64,000 bases of DNA from Saprospiraceae bacterium (GTDB lineage Bacteria > Bacteroidota > Bacteroidia > Chitinophagales > Saprospiraceae). Shown here one piece after another: positions 8,523 through 17,013 of the stretch (position 1 is its first letter; the number at the start of each line of letters is the position of its first letter). Position numbers and translations under genes: made by a program. The stretch covers positions 1,178,001 through 1,242,000 of the forward strand of contig JADKFX010000001.1 in the NCBI GenBank assembly GCA_016717265.1, in the 5' to 3' direction. A model generated the notes under the pieces. The model did not search any database, was not told the origin of the DNA, and saw only the letters and a program-made list of their open reading frames with translations.

Positions 8523-10526
8523 ATGAGTACAATTAATTCAAAAATTCCTGCAGGCAATTTAGAACAAAAATGGAGCAACTATAAATCTAAGGTGCCATTA
8601 GTATCTCCTGCAAATAAACGCAAAATAGACATTATCGTCGTTGGGAGTGGATTAGCTGGTGCTTCAGCTGCTGCAAGCTTAGGCGAATTAGGTTATAATG
8701 TACATTGTTTCACCTTCCATGATAGTCCGAGAAGGGCTCACAGTATTGCCGCTCAAGGCGGAATTAATGCTGCAAAAAACTATATGAATGATGGTGACAG
8801 TGTGTTTAGATTGTTTTATGATACGATTAAGGGGGGCGATTATAGAGCCCGGGAGGGCAATGTTTACAGACTAGCAGAAGTAAGTGCTGCTATAATTGAT
8901 CAAGCCGTTGCACAAGGTGTACCATTTGCCAGGGAGTATGGCGGACTTTTAGAAAATCGTTCTTTTGGAGGTGTGCAAGTGAGTCGGACATTTTATGCAA
9001 GAGGTCAAACCGGACAACAACTTTTAATCGGAGCATATCAGGCATTAAGCAGACAGATTGCTTTAGGAAATGTAAAAATGTATAACCGGCATGAAATGCT
9101 GGAATTAGTCTTGGTGGATGGAAAAGCCAGAGGTATCATCGCTCGAAATTTATTGACCGGGTCTTTGGAACGTTTTGGTGCACATTGTGTAGTATTAGGA
9201 ACTGGAGGTTATGGAAATGTATTTTACTTATCCACCAATGCAATGGGTTGTAATACCAGTGCAATTTGGAAAGCAGTTCGAAAAGGAGCTTATATGGCGA
9301 ATCCATGTTTCACTCAAATTCATCCTACCTGTATACCGGTTTCTGGCGACTATCAATCCAAATTAACCTTAATGTCGGAATCTTTGCGAAATGATGGAAG
9401 AGTCTGGGTACCTGCGAAAAAAGAAGATGCTGAAAGTATTCGTTCTGGAAAGAAAAAAGGCGATGAAATTCCAGAATCAGATCGAGATTATTTTTTGGAA
9501 AGAAGATATCCTGCTTTTGGAAATTTAGTGCCTCGGGATGTTGCATCCCGTGCTGCAAAAACAGCATGTGATAATGGTTTAGGTGTAAGTCCTACAGGCC
9601 TGGCCGTATATTTGGATTTTACAGCAGCCATTCTACGGTATGGAAAATCCAAAGCGAATGTATTAGGAAATCATAATCCAGACGAACAAACGGTTCGTAA
9701 ATTGGGTGAAGAAGTGATCGAAGAAAAGTATGGCAATTTGTTTGAAATGTATGAAAAAATTACGGGTGAAAATCCTTATAAAACACCTATGAAAATTTAT
9801 CCTGCAGTTCATTATACGATGGGTGGATTATGGGTAGATTATAATTTAGAGACCAATATTCCTGGTTTATTTGCTACAGGTGAAGCCAATTTTTCTGATC
9901 ATGGAGCAAATCGTTTAGGTGCATCCGCATTGATGCAAGGACTAGCGGATGGTTATTTTGTGCTGCCGTATACCATCGGTAATTTTTTATCCGAAGATAT
10001 TAGAACGCCAAAAATGGATACGAAAAATACTGCTTTTGATCTGGCAGAAAATGAAGTAAGGCAAAGACTAAATCAATTATTACAGATTAAAGGAAAAACT
10101 ACGGTAGAAACATTTCATCGTCGTTTAGGAAAAATTATGTGGGATTATTGTGGCATGGCAAGAAATGAAAATGGTTTAAAAAATGCCAGACAATTAGTAA
10201 AAGAATTAAGAGCGGAATTTTGGAAAGATGTTTATATACCCGGTACTGCCGATGAGTTTAATCCGGAGTTGGAAAAAGCTGGAAGAGTAGCTGATTTTTT
10301 AGAATTGGGTGAACTCATGATTGTAGATGCATTAAATCGCAATGAATCTTGTGGTGGACATTTTAGAGAAGAGTTTCAAACAGGAGAAGGAGAGACCTTG
10401 CGGGATGATGAAAATTATGCATATGTCGCTGCATGGTTGTGGGCTGATTTAGATAAGGAACCAGAATTAATAAAAGAAAATTTGGAGTTTGAGAATATTA
10501 AAATTGCAAGTCGGAGTTATAAATAA
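8523..10526 (+). CDS. sdhA: Succinate dehydrogenase flavoprotein subunit
   Basis: The ATG at 8523 gives 667 residues; a longer in-frame reading would overlap sdhC by 73 nt and adds non-conserved sequence. The FAD-binding GxGxxG region is IVVGSGLAGASAAASLGE, and the histidine of RRAHSIAAQGGINAA is the covalent FAD attachment site. The active-site regions GGYGNVFYLSTNAMG, HPTCIPVSGDYQ and the arginine in LVPRDVASRA are present, as are HYTMGGLWVDYN and GEANFSDHGANRLGASALMQG. It oxidises succinate to fumarate in the TCA cycle, or the reverse. It lies between sdhC and sdhB in the usual order. Confidence 0.97.
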   Translation: MSTINSKIPAGNLEQKWSNYKSKVPLVSPANKRKIDIIVVGSGLAGASAAASLGELGYNVHCFTFHDSPRRAHSIAAQGGINAAKNYMNDGDSVFRLFYDTIKGGDYRAREGNVYRLAEVSAAIIDQAVAQGVPFAREYGGLLENRSFGGVQVSRTFYARGQTGQQLLIGAYQALSRQIALGNVKMYNRHEMLELVLVDGKARGIIARNLLTGSLERFGAHCVVLGTGGYGNVFYLSTNAMGCNTSAIWKAVRKGAYMANPCFTQIHPTCIPVSGDYQSKLTLMSESLRNDGRVWVPAKKEDAESIRSGKKKGDEIPESDRDYFLERRYPAFGNLVPRDVASRAAKTACDNGLGVSPTGLAVYLDFTAAILRYGKSKANVLGNHNPDEQTVRKLGEEVIEEKYGNLFEMYEKITGENPYKTPMKIYPAVHYTMGGLWVDYNLETNIPGLFATGEANFSDHGANRLGASALMQGLADGYFVLPYTIGNFLSEDIRTPKMDTKNTAFDLAENEVRQRLNQLLQIKGKTTVETFHRRLGKIMWDYCGMARNENGLKNARQLVKELRAEFWKDVYIPGTADEFNPELEKAGRVADFLELGELMIVDALNRNESCGGHFREEFQTGEGETLRDDENYAYVAAWLWADLDKEPELIKENLEFENIKIASRSYK

Positions 10527-10657
10527 AAATTTGCAATTTTATGGAAATTTAATCTTGTAGAAAAAGTAGGAAATGAATTCAGATTATGAATCGGTTTCCA
10601 GAAAAATTTGATAGATAAAATAATTTTAACAAAAGTTTCCAAATGGTAAATTTACAA

Positions 10658-10692
10658 AATTGCTAATTGTAAACTGTCAACTGAAAATTTGT
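10658..10692 (+). repeat. Short degenerate heptamer run upstream of sdhB
   Basis: Five consecutive 7-nt units (AATTGCT, AATTGTA, AACTGTC, AACTGAA, AATTTGT) fill the last part of the 170-nt sdhA-sdhB gap and end 4 nt before the sdhB ATG. The period and the ATTG/ACTG core resemble the much larger array at 14914-15109. Five degenerate units could arise by chance, so confidence is modest. The remainder of the gap (10527-10657) shows no gene. Confidence 0.4.
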
Positions 10693-10696
10693 ATTT

Positions 10697-11440
10697 ATGA
10701 ATTTGCAACTTAAAATATGGAGACAAAAAAATGCTGCTGAACAAGGAGCTTTTGAATCTTATAATGTTAAGGCTAATGAGCATATGTCATTTTTAGAAAT
10801 GCTGGATGTTTTAAATGAAAATCTTATTGAAACAAAGAAAGATCCGGTAGCATTTGATCATGATTGTCGGGAAGGGATTTGTGGAGCATGTAGTATGGTT
10901 ATCAATGGAAGGCCACATGGGCCAAATGGAGGTACCACAACCTGCCAATTGCATATGCGATTTTTTAAAGAAGGCGATCAAATTACAATAGAACCATTTC
11001 GTGCAAGATCTTTTCCAGTTATTAAGGATTTAGTGGTGGATCGGAGTTCTTTTGATCGAATTATTCAGGCTGGAGGATTTATATCTGTAAATACAGGTCA
11101 GGCAATGGATGGAAATGCTATACCGGTGCGTAGAGAACAGGCATCCAAAGCGTTTGATGCAGCTGCTTGTATTGGCTGTGGTGCATGCGTAGCAGCTTGT
11201 CCAAATGGTTCTGCTATGTTATTTACAGCAGCAAAGGTGTCCCATTTAGGCCTTTTACCTCAAGGAATCATAGAACATCCAAAGCGTGTACAAAACATGA
11301 TTAAGCAAATGGATGACGAGGGCTTTGGTTTTTGTAGCAATGTTGGCGCCTGTGAAGCTGAGTGTCCAAAGGAAATAAGTCTTGAGAATATAGCCCGATT
11401 AAATCGTGGCATGATCGCTGCTGTTTTAAGTTCTGAATAG
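10697..11440 (+). CDS. sdhB: Succinate dehydrogenase iron-sulfur subunit
   Basis: 247 residues. The N-terminal 2Fe-2S ferredoxin domain has CREGICGACSM and a distal cysteine in TTTCQLH. The C-terminal domain has a first cluster motif CIGCGACVAACPNGSAM and a second, CSNVGACEAECPKEIS; as usual these bind the 4Fe-4S and 3Fe-4S (or second 4Fe-4S) centres. It carries electrons from the SdhA flavin to the SdhC heme/quinone site. The 170-nt gap after sdhA is larger than usual for this operon and contains a heptamer-like run, so sdhB might have an extra control or processing point. Confidence 0.96.
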   Translation: MNLQLKIWRQKNAAEQGAFESYNVKANEHMSFLEMLDVLNENLIETKKDPVAFDHDCREGICGACSMVINGRPHGPNGGTTTCQLHMRFFKEGDQITIEPFRARSFPVIKDLVVDRSSFDRIIQAGGFISVNTGQAMDGNAIPVRREQASKAFDAAACIGCGACVAACPNGSAMLFTAAKVSHLGLLPQGIIEHPKRVQNMIKQMDDEGFGFCSNVGACEAECPKEISLENIARLNRGMIAAVLSSE

Positions 11441-11470
11441 AAATAATTTTCTGGATTGATTTATAGAATA

Positions 11471-11478
11471 TATATTTG
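11471..11478 (+). promoter_or_regulatory. Candidate -7 element for tRNA-Asn
   Basis: TATATTTG exactly fits TAnnTTTG. A TTTT at 11447-11450 lies 20 nt upstream in the -33 position. The tRNA 5' end is 18 nt downstream, which fits a short 5' leader. Confidence 0.55.
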
Positions 11479-11495
11479 CAGTCCGTTTTAAAAAT

Positions 11496-11572
11496 GCCTC
11501 CTTAGCTCAGTTGGTTAGAGCGTCGGACTGTTAATCCGCAGGTCCTTGGTTCGAGCCCAAGAGGAGGCGCCA
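11496..11572 (+). tRNA. tRNA-Asn (anticodon GTT)
   Basis: The cloverleaf can be folded by eye. The acceptor stem is GCCTCCT (11496-11502) with AGGAGGC (11562-11568), followed by discriminator G and an encoded CCA (11570-11572). The D-arm contains AGCTCAGTTGGTTAGAGC; the anticodon loop CTGTTAA carries GTT; the T-arm is CTTGG-TTCGAGC-CCAAG. Total 77 nt including CCA. G at the discriminator position is normal for tRNA-Asn. Confidence 0.97.
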
Positions 11573-11610
11573 AAAGCCCAAAGGGATTTTCCTTTTGGGC
11601 TTTGTTTTGT
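11573..11610 (+). terminator. Intrinsic terminator after tRNA-Asn
   Basis: AAAGCCCAAA (11573-11582) pairs perfectly with TTTGGGCTTT (11594-11603); an inner GG/CC pair with one bulged T extends the stem. A T-rich tail (TTTGTTTTG) follows. It begins directly after the encoded CCA, so it should end the tRNA transcript. Confidence 0.85.
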
Positions 11611-11626
11611 ATATAATATATTGAAT

Positions 11627-12559
11627 ATGAGTATTTTAACTATTGGGACCATGGCTTTTGATAGCATCGAAACACCCTTTGGAAAGGCTCCAAATGTAAT
11701 TGGTGGCGCCTGTACATACATAAGTTGGTCTGCATCTTATTTATATAATCAGATAAATCTTGTTTCCATAATAGGCGAAGATTTCCCTCAAGATGAAGTT
11801 CAGGCACTTATAAATCGCGGTGTAAATGTAGATGGATTGGTTAGAGTACCCGGAAAAAAATCTTTTTATTGGGCAGGCAGATACCATTCTGATATGAATG
11901 GCAGAGACACTTTGGTTACCGATTTGAATGTATTGGCAGATTTTAATCCAATACTTCCAGAGTCCTACAAAACAAGCGATTATGTAATGTTAGGAAATTT
12001 GACCCCAGAAATTCAACTTTCAGTCTTAAATCAACTTACGAAGCAACCTAAGCTAATTATTTTGGATACTATGAATTTTTGGATGAATAACTCCTTAGAG
12101 ACGCTATTGAAAGTTATTGCCAGAGTTGATGTTTTAACTATAAATGATGAAGAAGCCAGGCAATTATCCGGAGAACATAGTTTAGTAAGAGCTGCTGCTA
12201 AAATCCATGAAATGGGTCCGGCGTTTTTAGTTATAAAGAAAGGAGAACATGGCGCCCTTTTATTTCATAATGGCCAAATTTTCTTTGCACCAGGCTTGCC
12301 CGTTTCAGATGTAATTGATCCTACGGGTGCGGGTGATAGTTTTGCCGGTGGAATGATTGGTTATTTAGCTAGGACCGATGATGTTAGTTTTCAAAATATG
12401 AAAACAGCCATTATTTATGGATCAACCATGGCTTCTTTTTGTGTTGAAGATTTTAGTTTAGAGAATCTTCGAAACTTGACCCAAGCACAAATTCATGAAA
12501 GATTAAGACAATTTGAACAATTATCTACTTTTCAAGTGAAAGAATTGGAAATATTGTAA
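11627..12559 (+). CDS. PfkB-family carbohydrate/nucleoside kinase
   Basis: The ATG at 11627 gives 310 residues; a longer in-frame reading would run through the tRNA and its terminator and is rejected. Ribokinase-fold enzyme: the N-terminus (ILTIGTMAFDSIETPFG, then GGACTYISWSASYL) is the substrate-binding region, and DPTGAGDSFAGGMIGYLA near residue 230 is the PfkB signature 2 with the catalytic aspartate and anion-hole glycines. INDEEARQL and IKKGEHGALLF are further family blocks. It phosphorylates a small alcohol substrate with ATP; which one is not evident. Promoter signals are crowded: a TTTG in the tRNA terminator (11594-11597) and TATATTG at 11617-11623 would give an almost leaderless mRNA. 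Confidence 0.88.
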   Translation: MSILTIGTMAFDSIETPFGKAPNVIGGACTYISWSASYLYNQINLVSIIGEDFPQDEVQALINRGVNVDGLVRVPGKKSFYWAGRYHSDMNGRDTLVTDLNVLADFNPILPESYKTSDYVMLGNLTPEIQLSVLNQLTKQPKLIILDTMNFWMNNSLETLLKVIARVDVLTINDEEARQLSGEHSLVRAAAKIHEMGPAFLVIKKGEHGALLFHNGQIFFAPGLPVSDVIDPTGAGDSFAGGMIGYLARTDDVSFQNMKTAIIYGSTMASFCVEDFSLENLRNLTQAQIHERLRQFEQLSTFQVKELEIL

Positions 12560-12699
12560 GTTGATAAATTGAATTTGTGAATAAACAGATGGCAGTATTT
12601 TATTAAGAATTATGAGCCATTTTCTATCTCAATTATAAAAATTTCTATTGCCTTATTTATCAAAAAAAAATAATTTTATTTTTTTAATTTTAGAGAATT

Positions 12700-13749
12700 T
12701 CATACTTCCAAATTAGCCAGCTGACCACATGCAGCATCAATGTCTTTTCCTCTACTGCGACGAACAGTTATCATAATGCCATGTTTGAGTACTTCTTTTG
12801 CAAATTGATTTATCCGATCCGTAGATGACTTTTCAAAATCTAAACCGCGGACAGGATTATATTCTATTACATTTACCATCACAGGAAATTGAGAACAAAG
12901 CCTCACCAGGTTTTTTGCATCAGAAGAATGGTCATTAATTTCATGGAAGGCAATATATTCGAAGCTCACACGATTTTTTGTTTTTTGGTAATAATATTTT
13001 AAAGCCTCCATCAAACTTGCAAGATTGTTAGTTTCATTAATAGCCATTATTTGATTTCTTTTCTTATCATCTGCTGCATGTAATGACAAAGCTAAATTAA
13101 CTTTTGACTGATCATCGGCTAATTTTTTGATCATTTTGGCAATTCCAGCAGTAGAAATTGTGATCCTTTTTGGAGCCAGATTTGGCCCTTTTCCGGAGGT
13201 CAAGCGTTCAATACTATGGAGTACATTTTTATAGTTAAGTAAAGGCTCGCCCATACCCATATAAACTACATTTGTTACCGGTTTTCCATAAAGTTCCAGA
13301 CATTTTTGATTCACAATAAAATATTGATCAAAAATTTCAGACGCAGTCAGTTGTCTTAATAAACCCATTTGTCCGGTAGCGCAAAAAGCACAGGATAAAC
13401 TGCAGCCTGCTTGCGAAGAAACACAGACAGTAAACCTATTTTCATCAGAAACAGGAATTAAAACGGATTCAATAAAATATCCATCGTGTAATTTAAACTT
13501 AAACTTTAAAGTACCATCATTGCTAGTTTGCATTTTTTCAACTAAAACAGAAGGTATAAAAAAGTGTAAATCCAACAATTCACGTTGGTTCTTTGACAAA
13601 TTACTCATTTCTTCAAATTGTCGTACCCCATGTTTCCAGAGCCATTCTTCAATTTGTTTTAATCGATATTTCTCCCACCCAAGCTTTGATAAAGATTGAT
13701 ATAGTTGTTCTTGATTCAGGGCTAATATGTCTGTTTTGTTGATATTCAT
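12700..13749 (-). CDS. rlmN: 23S rRNA/tRNA adenine-C2 methyltransferase RlmN
   Basis: 349 residues from the ATG at 13749; the longer reading to 13794 adds a poor N-terminus and reaches towards the divergent neighbour. Radical-SAM enzyme that methylates C2 of A2503 in 23S rRNA (and A37 of some tRNAs). The radical-SAM cluster motif CSLSCAFCATGQMG is present, with an N-terminal accessory domain (LNQEQLYQSLSKLGWEKYRLKQI...), a GMGEPLLNY SAM-contact motif, and CGQL near the C-terminus supplying the resolving cysteine. It is divergent from the DUF3089 lipoprotein gene and convergent with the PfkB kinase; the 140-nt convergent gap holds only A/T-rich sequence. Confidence 0.96.
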   Translation of the reverse strand: MNINKTDILALNQEQLYQSLSKLGWEKYRLKQIEEWLWKHGVRQFEEMSNLSKNQRELLDLHFFIPSVLVEKMQTSNDGTLKFKFKLHDGYFIESVLIPVSDENRFTVCVSSQAGCSLSCAFCATGQMGLLRQLTASEIFDQYFIVNQKCLELYGKPVTNVVYMGMGEPLLNYKNVLHSIERLTSGKGPNLAPKRITISTAGIAKMIKKLADDQSKVNLALSLHAADDKKRNQIMAINETNNLASLMEALKYYYQKTKNRVSFEYIAFHEINDHSSDAKNLVRLCSQFPVMVNVIEYNPVRGLDFEKSSTDRINQFAKEVLKHGIMITVRRSRGKDIDAACGQLANLEV

Positions 13750-13840
13750 GGAATCACAAAAATAATACTTAAAAATTCCCAATTCATAAAACAATAATTT
13801 TGTTTACTTCGTATATTATTCTGGTATCCTAATTTGACCT

Positions 13841-14863
13841 ATGAAATCGTATTTATCCGTTTTATGTATTAGTTATTTTTGTGTTTTAGGCTGTAGTCCG
13901 ACAAAACCAAAAAGCGACTTTGAAAGCTATCAAAGGCCCCAAACACCAGATTATAGCCTTGAAAAATATTGGGCAGCTTTACCCCAAAAATTAGATTCAG
14001 CAGATCGGGCACCAGCAGGTTTGAAGGATCAACAGATGCTTTCTCAAGCTGATGTATTTTTCTTATATCCAACTAGTTTCTTAACAAAAAAAGGACATAA
14101 CCAATGGAATGCAGATGTTAATGATACTGAAATTAATCAAAAAACAGATGCGTCAGCAATTTTGTATCAGGCTAGTTTATTTAATGAGGTTGGTAAAATT
14201 TATGCACCGCGGTATCGTCAAGCACATATTTTTGCATTTTTTTCGGAAGATACTGTTTCTGCCGCAAAAGCTCTTGATTTAGCTTATTTGGATATTAAAA
14301 ATGCGTTTGAATATTATTTAAACAATTATAATCAGGGTCGACCAATAATTTTGGCAGGTCATAGTCAAGGTGCGGCACATTTGATCCGTTTAATGAAGGA
14401 ATATTTTGATAATAATGAATTGCGAAAAAAACTTGTCGTCTCCTATGCAGTTGGATACCCAATACCATTGGAAGCATATAAAATTCTAAAACCTTGTAAA
14501 AATGAATTCGAAACAGGGTGTATTTGTAGTTGGAGAAGTTTTAAAAAAGGCTACAAAGCAGAATTTCAAGAAGCAGAAAAACCTGTTGTTATTACAAATC
14601 CATTAATTTGGACTACAGAAGAGAATATTTATGCAGATAAATCTAAAAATCTAGGTTCGGTATTGGATAATTTTTCAAAAGCTCCTGTTCCGAATATTTC
14701 TGGAGCGCAAATTTATAAACATATTTTATGGGTAGATAAACCAAAATTTAAAGGCAGTTTCTTGTATCCATTTTCAAATTTTCATCGGGGTGATTTTAAT
14801 ATTTTTTATATGAATGTTAGACAAAATGCCATGCAACGTTTAAATGCATTTTGGAAGCAATGA
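13841..14863 (+). CDS. DUF3089 alpha/beta-hydrolase-like lipoprotein
   Basis: 340 residues. The N-terminal signal ends in a lipobox (CVLGC, cysteine at about residue 18), so the protein is probably lipid-anchored. The body matches the DUF3089 family: VFFLYPTSF near residue 73, ILYQASLFNEVGKIYAPRYRQ, and the nucleophile elbow GHSQGAAHL near residue 173. That indicates a serine-hydrolase fold; the substrate is unknown. The family is common in Bacteroidota. The upstream 91-nt region is shared with the divergent rlmN. Confidence 0.85.
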   Translation: MKSYLSVLCISYFCVLGCSPTKPKSDFESYQRPQTPDYSLEKYWAALPQKLDSADRAPAGLKDQQMLSQADVFFLYPTSFLTKKGHNQWNADVNDTEINQKTDASAILYQASLFNEVGKIYAPRYRQAHIFAFFSEDTVSAAKALDLAYLDIKNAFEYYLNNYNQGRPIILAGHSQGAAHLIRLMKEYFDNNELRKKLVVSYAVGYPIPLEAYKILKPCKNEFETGCICSWRSFKKGYKAEFQEAEKPVVITNPLIWTTEENIYADKSKNLGSVLDNFSKAPVPNISGAQIYKHILWVDKPKFKGSFLYPFSNFHRGDFNIFYMNVRQNAMQRLNAFWKQ

Positions 14864-14913
14864 TTTATTTGTTGCAATGTTTGGAACCTCCATTAGTATT
14901 AAGATTTTAAGTT

Positions 14914-15109
14914 CATTATCTATTGCCTATTGTCCATTGACTATTGTCTATTATTCATTGCCTATTGTCTATTGACTTTTGACTATTATCTATTGACTTT
15001 TGCCTATTGCCTATTGCCTATTGCCTATTGTCCATTGACTTTTGCCTATTGTCAATTATCTATTGACTTTTGACTATTGTCCATTGCCTATTATCTTTTG
15101 CTTATTATA
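14914..15109. repeat. Array of 28 tandem heptamers, consensus TATTGNC
   Basis: The 196 nt divide without a single phase shift into 28 consecutive 7-nt units. The commonest are TATTGCC, TATTGTC, TATTGAC, CATTGAC, TTTTGCC and TTTTGAC; a few end in ATC or ATT. Position 7 is nearly always C and the centre nearly always TTG, giving strong strand asymmetry (the plus strand is rich in T and C). It sits between two convergent genes, starting 51 nt after the DUF3089 stop and ending 20 nt before the stop of the minus-strand T9SS gene. It has no start codon-led ORF of its own and no dyad symmetry. Confidence 0.93.
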
Positions 15110-15129
15110 ATTCCAGTTGTATGAATTTA

Positions 15130-16881
15130 TTAAATTCTATTAATATTTTTAGTCAATTGCAATCGCCCATTTTCAAGGATCGAAATAAAATAGATACCCG
15201 GAATCAAATCATCCATTTCTATTTTATTTACCCCTTGATACAATTTAACAGACTTAAGTTTTAATCCCATTTGATTGTAAATATGCGCTGTCATATTTTG
15301 AGGATTGTAATTGCTGATTTGTATTTCAAGAAATTCTTTACAAGGATTGGGTGCTAATAAAACACTTGATTTTATATCTATTTGAATGCCATTATCTTCA
15401 GTTCCAACCGGACCGATTTGAATGTCTTTGCATAAAGTATCTGAGCCGTGTTTATTTTTTGCAATTAAACAAACCGGGTAAATACCATTTTTTGTAAAAA
15501 TATGTTCCGGATTTTTTAGTGCACTGGAATTCTTGACACTCGTTGGATCTCCAAAATTCCAGGTCCACTCCAGAATATCGGTATAACTCAGATCTGTAAA
15601 ATCAAAGCGAAGGTAATTGATGCTATCCTGGGCATATCTCCATCGGGCAACCGCAGATTTGTCGATGCCCAGGGTATCGCAAGGACTGTCGTCCCAATCG
15701 AAGATTCTAAAATGTGGAAAATTGGGCATGGATTGAAAATATGTGGATGGCAGTAAAATATCGTGCTGTTTTAAATTGCAGGCTTTACCGGGTAAATCCG
15801 GATTGTGAATGACGTGTAAGAAATTGGATTCACTGTTGGTTATGCCATAAATTTTATGATCAGGAGCCAACATCAATTGATAGAATGTTGAAAAAAAAGT
15901 ATATGGTAATTTATAATGATCAGTAGTATCGATTAATGTATAGGAGTTTGAAATATCAGGTGCATCCAGATTGTATTGATATAAGGAAAAATCTGCAGAA
16001 ACATAAAGCAATTTGCTATTGGGAGAAAAACAAACACCACGGGGATAATTTCGATTGTCGCTGGCTGGATGATTCAAAGATTTGTAATCAGACAAAATAC
16101 CAGTACATCGATCAAATCGAAATAAATTCACTCCATTGTATTCTGATACTAAGGCATACCAATTGCCATCCAGAGAAAATGCTGCTTGAGCAGTCCAGTA
16201 TTGATGAGTCCAGGTATTCCCAATGGCTTGTTTAATAGGGCCTATTATTCCAGCTGGAGTGAAAAGGTATTTGATAAAATTATTACTCGATGATTCATGC
16301 ATTACAATCCACCAATCGCGACCATTACCATGTTTAATTGCCTGAATGCCGTCAGTAATAAAAGATGTATCAATAACATTACTTTTATTTGATATCTTAT
16401 AAGAATCATAATTTACTGCTGTAATTGTAGTTAAATTTAGTTTTCCTAAGTCAAAATTGTCAGTTAATCCACCATGAAAGATGCTAAATGTATCCTTACT
16501 AAAAGGCTGTAGAATCAATGTTGAAGATTTTGTTGGGTATGCTTCTAAAACACCTTGGCAATAGTCAATATTAATTTGTCCTAAATTTAATTTATCTGAA
16601 TTTGGAATTACCAAATGATTGTTATTAAATATAGCACAATTATTTGTATATAAACACAATTCTCCTAAATTATTACAAATAGAGCTACAATCAAACAACC
16701 TCGTATTTATATTAAAGTATTGTACATAAGGAAATTCGCTAGAAAAATCAATCATACTCCCACCAAAATGATCAACCGGCCTATTTGGGCCATGTCCAAA
16801 TAACCAAATGTTATCTTGTTTGTCTTGTGCAAATATATTGGTCAATAGAAATACTAATATAATTACTCTTGCACATTTCAT
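15130..16881 (-). CDS. Secreted T9SS protein with beta-propeller-like and PKD domains (paralogue 1)
   Basis: 583 residues from ATG at 16881. A signal peptide ends at about NIFAQ (residue 19). Residues about 20-390 look like a beta-propeller-type repeat region with family phrases shared with the next gene upstream (IWLFGHGP, KHANGRDWWIV, FDRCTGILSDY, FSPNSKLLYVS). A PKD domain follows (about 425-500: FTDLSYTDILEWTWNFGDPTS, then FTKNGIYPVCLIAKN). The end (LLAPNPCKEFLEIQI... to the stop) is a por-type sorting domain. Exported by T9SS; function unknown. It is a tandem paralogue of 17014-18720. A strong terminator lies 12 nt before its ATG, so how it is transcribed is unclear. Confidence 0.9.
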   Translation of the reverse strand: MKCARVIILVFLLTNIFAQDKQDNIWLFGHGPNRPVDHFGGSMIDFSSEFPYVQYFNINTRLFDCSSICNNLGELCLYTNNCAIFNNNHLVIPNSDKLNLGQINIDYCQGVLEAYPTKSSTLILQPFSKDTFSIFHGGLTDNFDLGKLNLTTITAVNYDSYKISNKSNVIDTSFITDGIQAIKHGNGRDWWIVMHESSSNNFIKYLFTPAGIIGPIKQAIGNTWTHQYWTAQAAFSLDGNWYALVSEYNGVNLFRFDRCTGILSDYKSLNHPASDNRNYPRGVCFSPNSKLLYVSADFSLYQYNLDAPDISNSYTLIDTTDHYKLPYTFFSTFYQLMLAPDHKIYGITNSESNFLHVIHNPDLPGKACNLKQHDILLPSTYFQSMPNFPHFRIFDWDDSPCDTLGIDKSAVARWRYAQDSINYLRFDFTDLSYTDILEWTWNFGDPTSVKNSSALKNPEHIFTKNGIYPVCLIAKNKHGSDTLCKDIQIGPVGTEDNGIQIDIKSSVLLAPNPCKEFLEIQISNYNPQNMTAHIYNQMGLKLKSVKLYQGVNKIEMDDLIPGIYFISILENGRLQLTKNINRI

Positions 16882-16892
16882 ATACTCGAATT

Positions 16893-16930
16893 TAAAAAAT
16901 GCCTGGCTATAAATTGATTTATAACCAGGC
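16893..16930 (-). terminator. Intrinsic terminator between the two PKD/T9SS paralogues
   Basis: On the minus strand GCCTGGTTATAAAT is followed by its near-complement ATTTATAGCCAGGC (plus-strand arms 16917-16930 and 16901-16914, one mismatch) and then ATTTTTT. It lies about 83 nt after the stop of the upstream paralogue and its T-run ends 12 nt before the next ATG. Confidence 0.8.
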
Positions 16931-17013
16931 TTTAATTATAACTATTGTTTCAAAATTTTCTTAAATAACCGATTGACAAGCGTACTAATAAACAAGTTTA
17001 AATAAAATTGCCA

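Noticed and set aside
11546..11626. Longer N-terminus for the PfkB-family kinase
   Set aside because: The extra 27 codons are the 3' half of tRNA-Asn and its terminator.
14914..15109. Considered as a CRISPR array
   Set aside because: Units are 7 nt with no spacers and no 20-40-nt repeats; no cas genes nearby.
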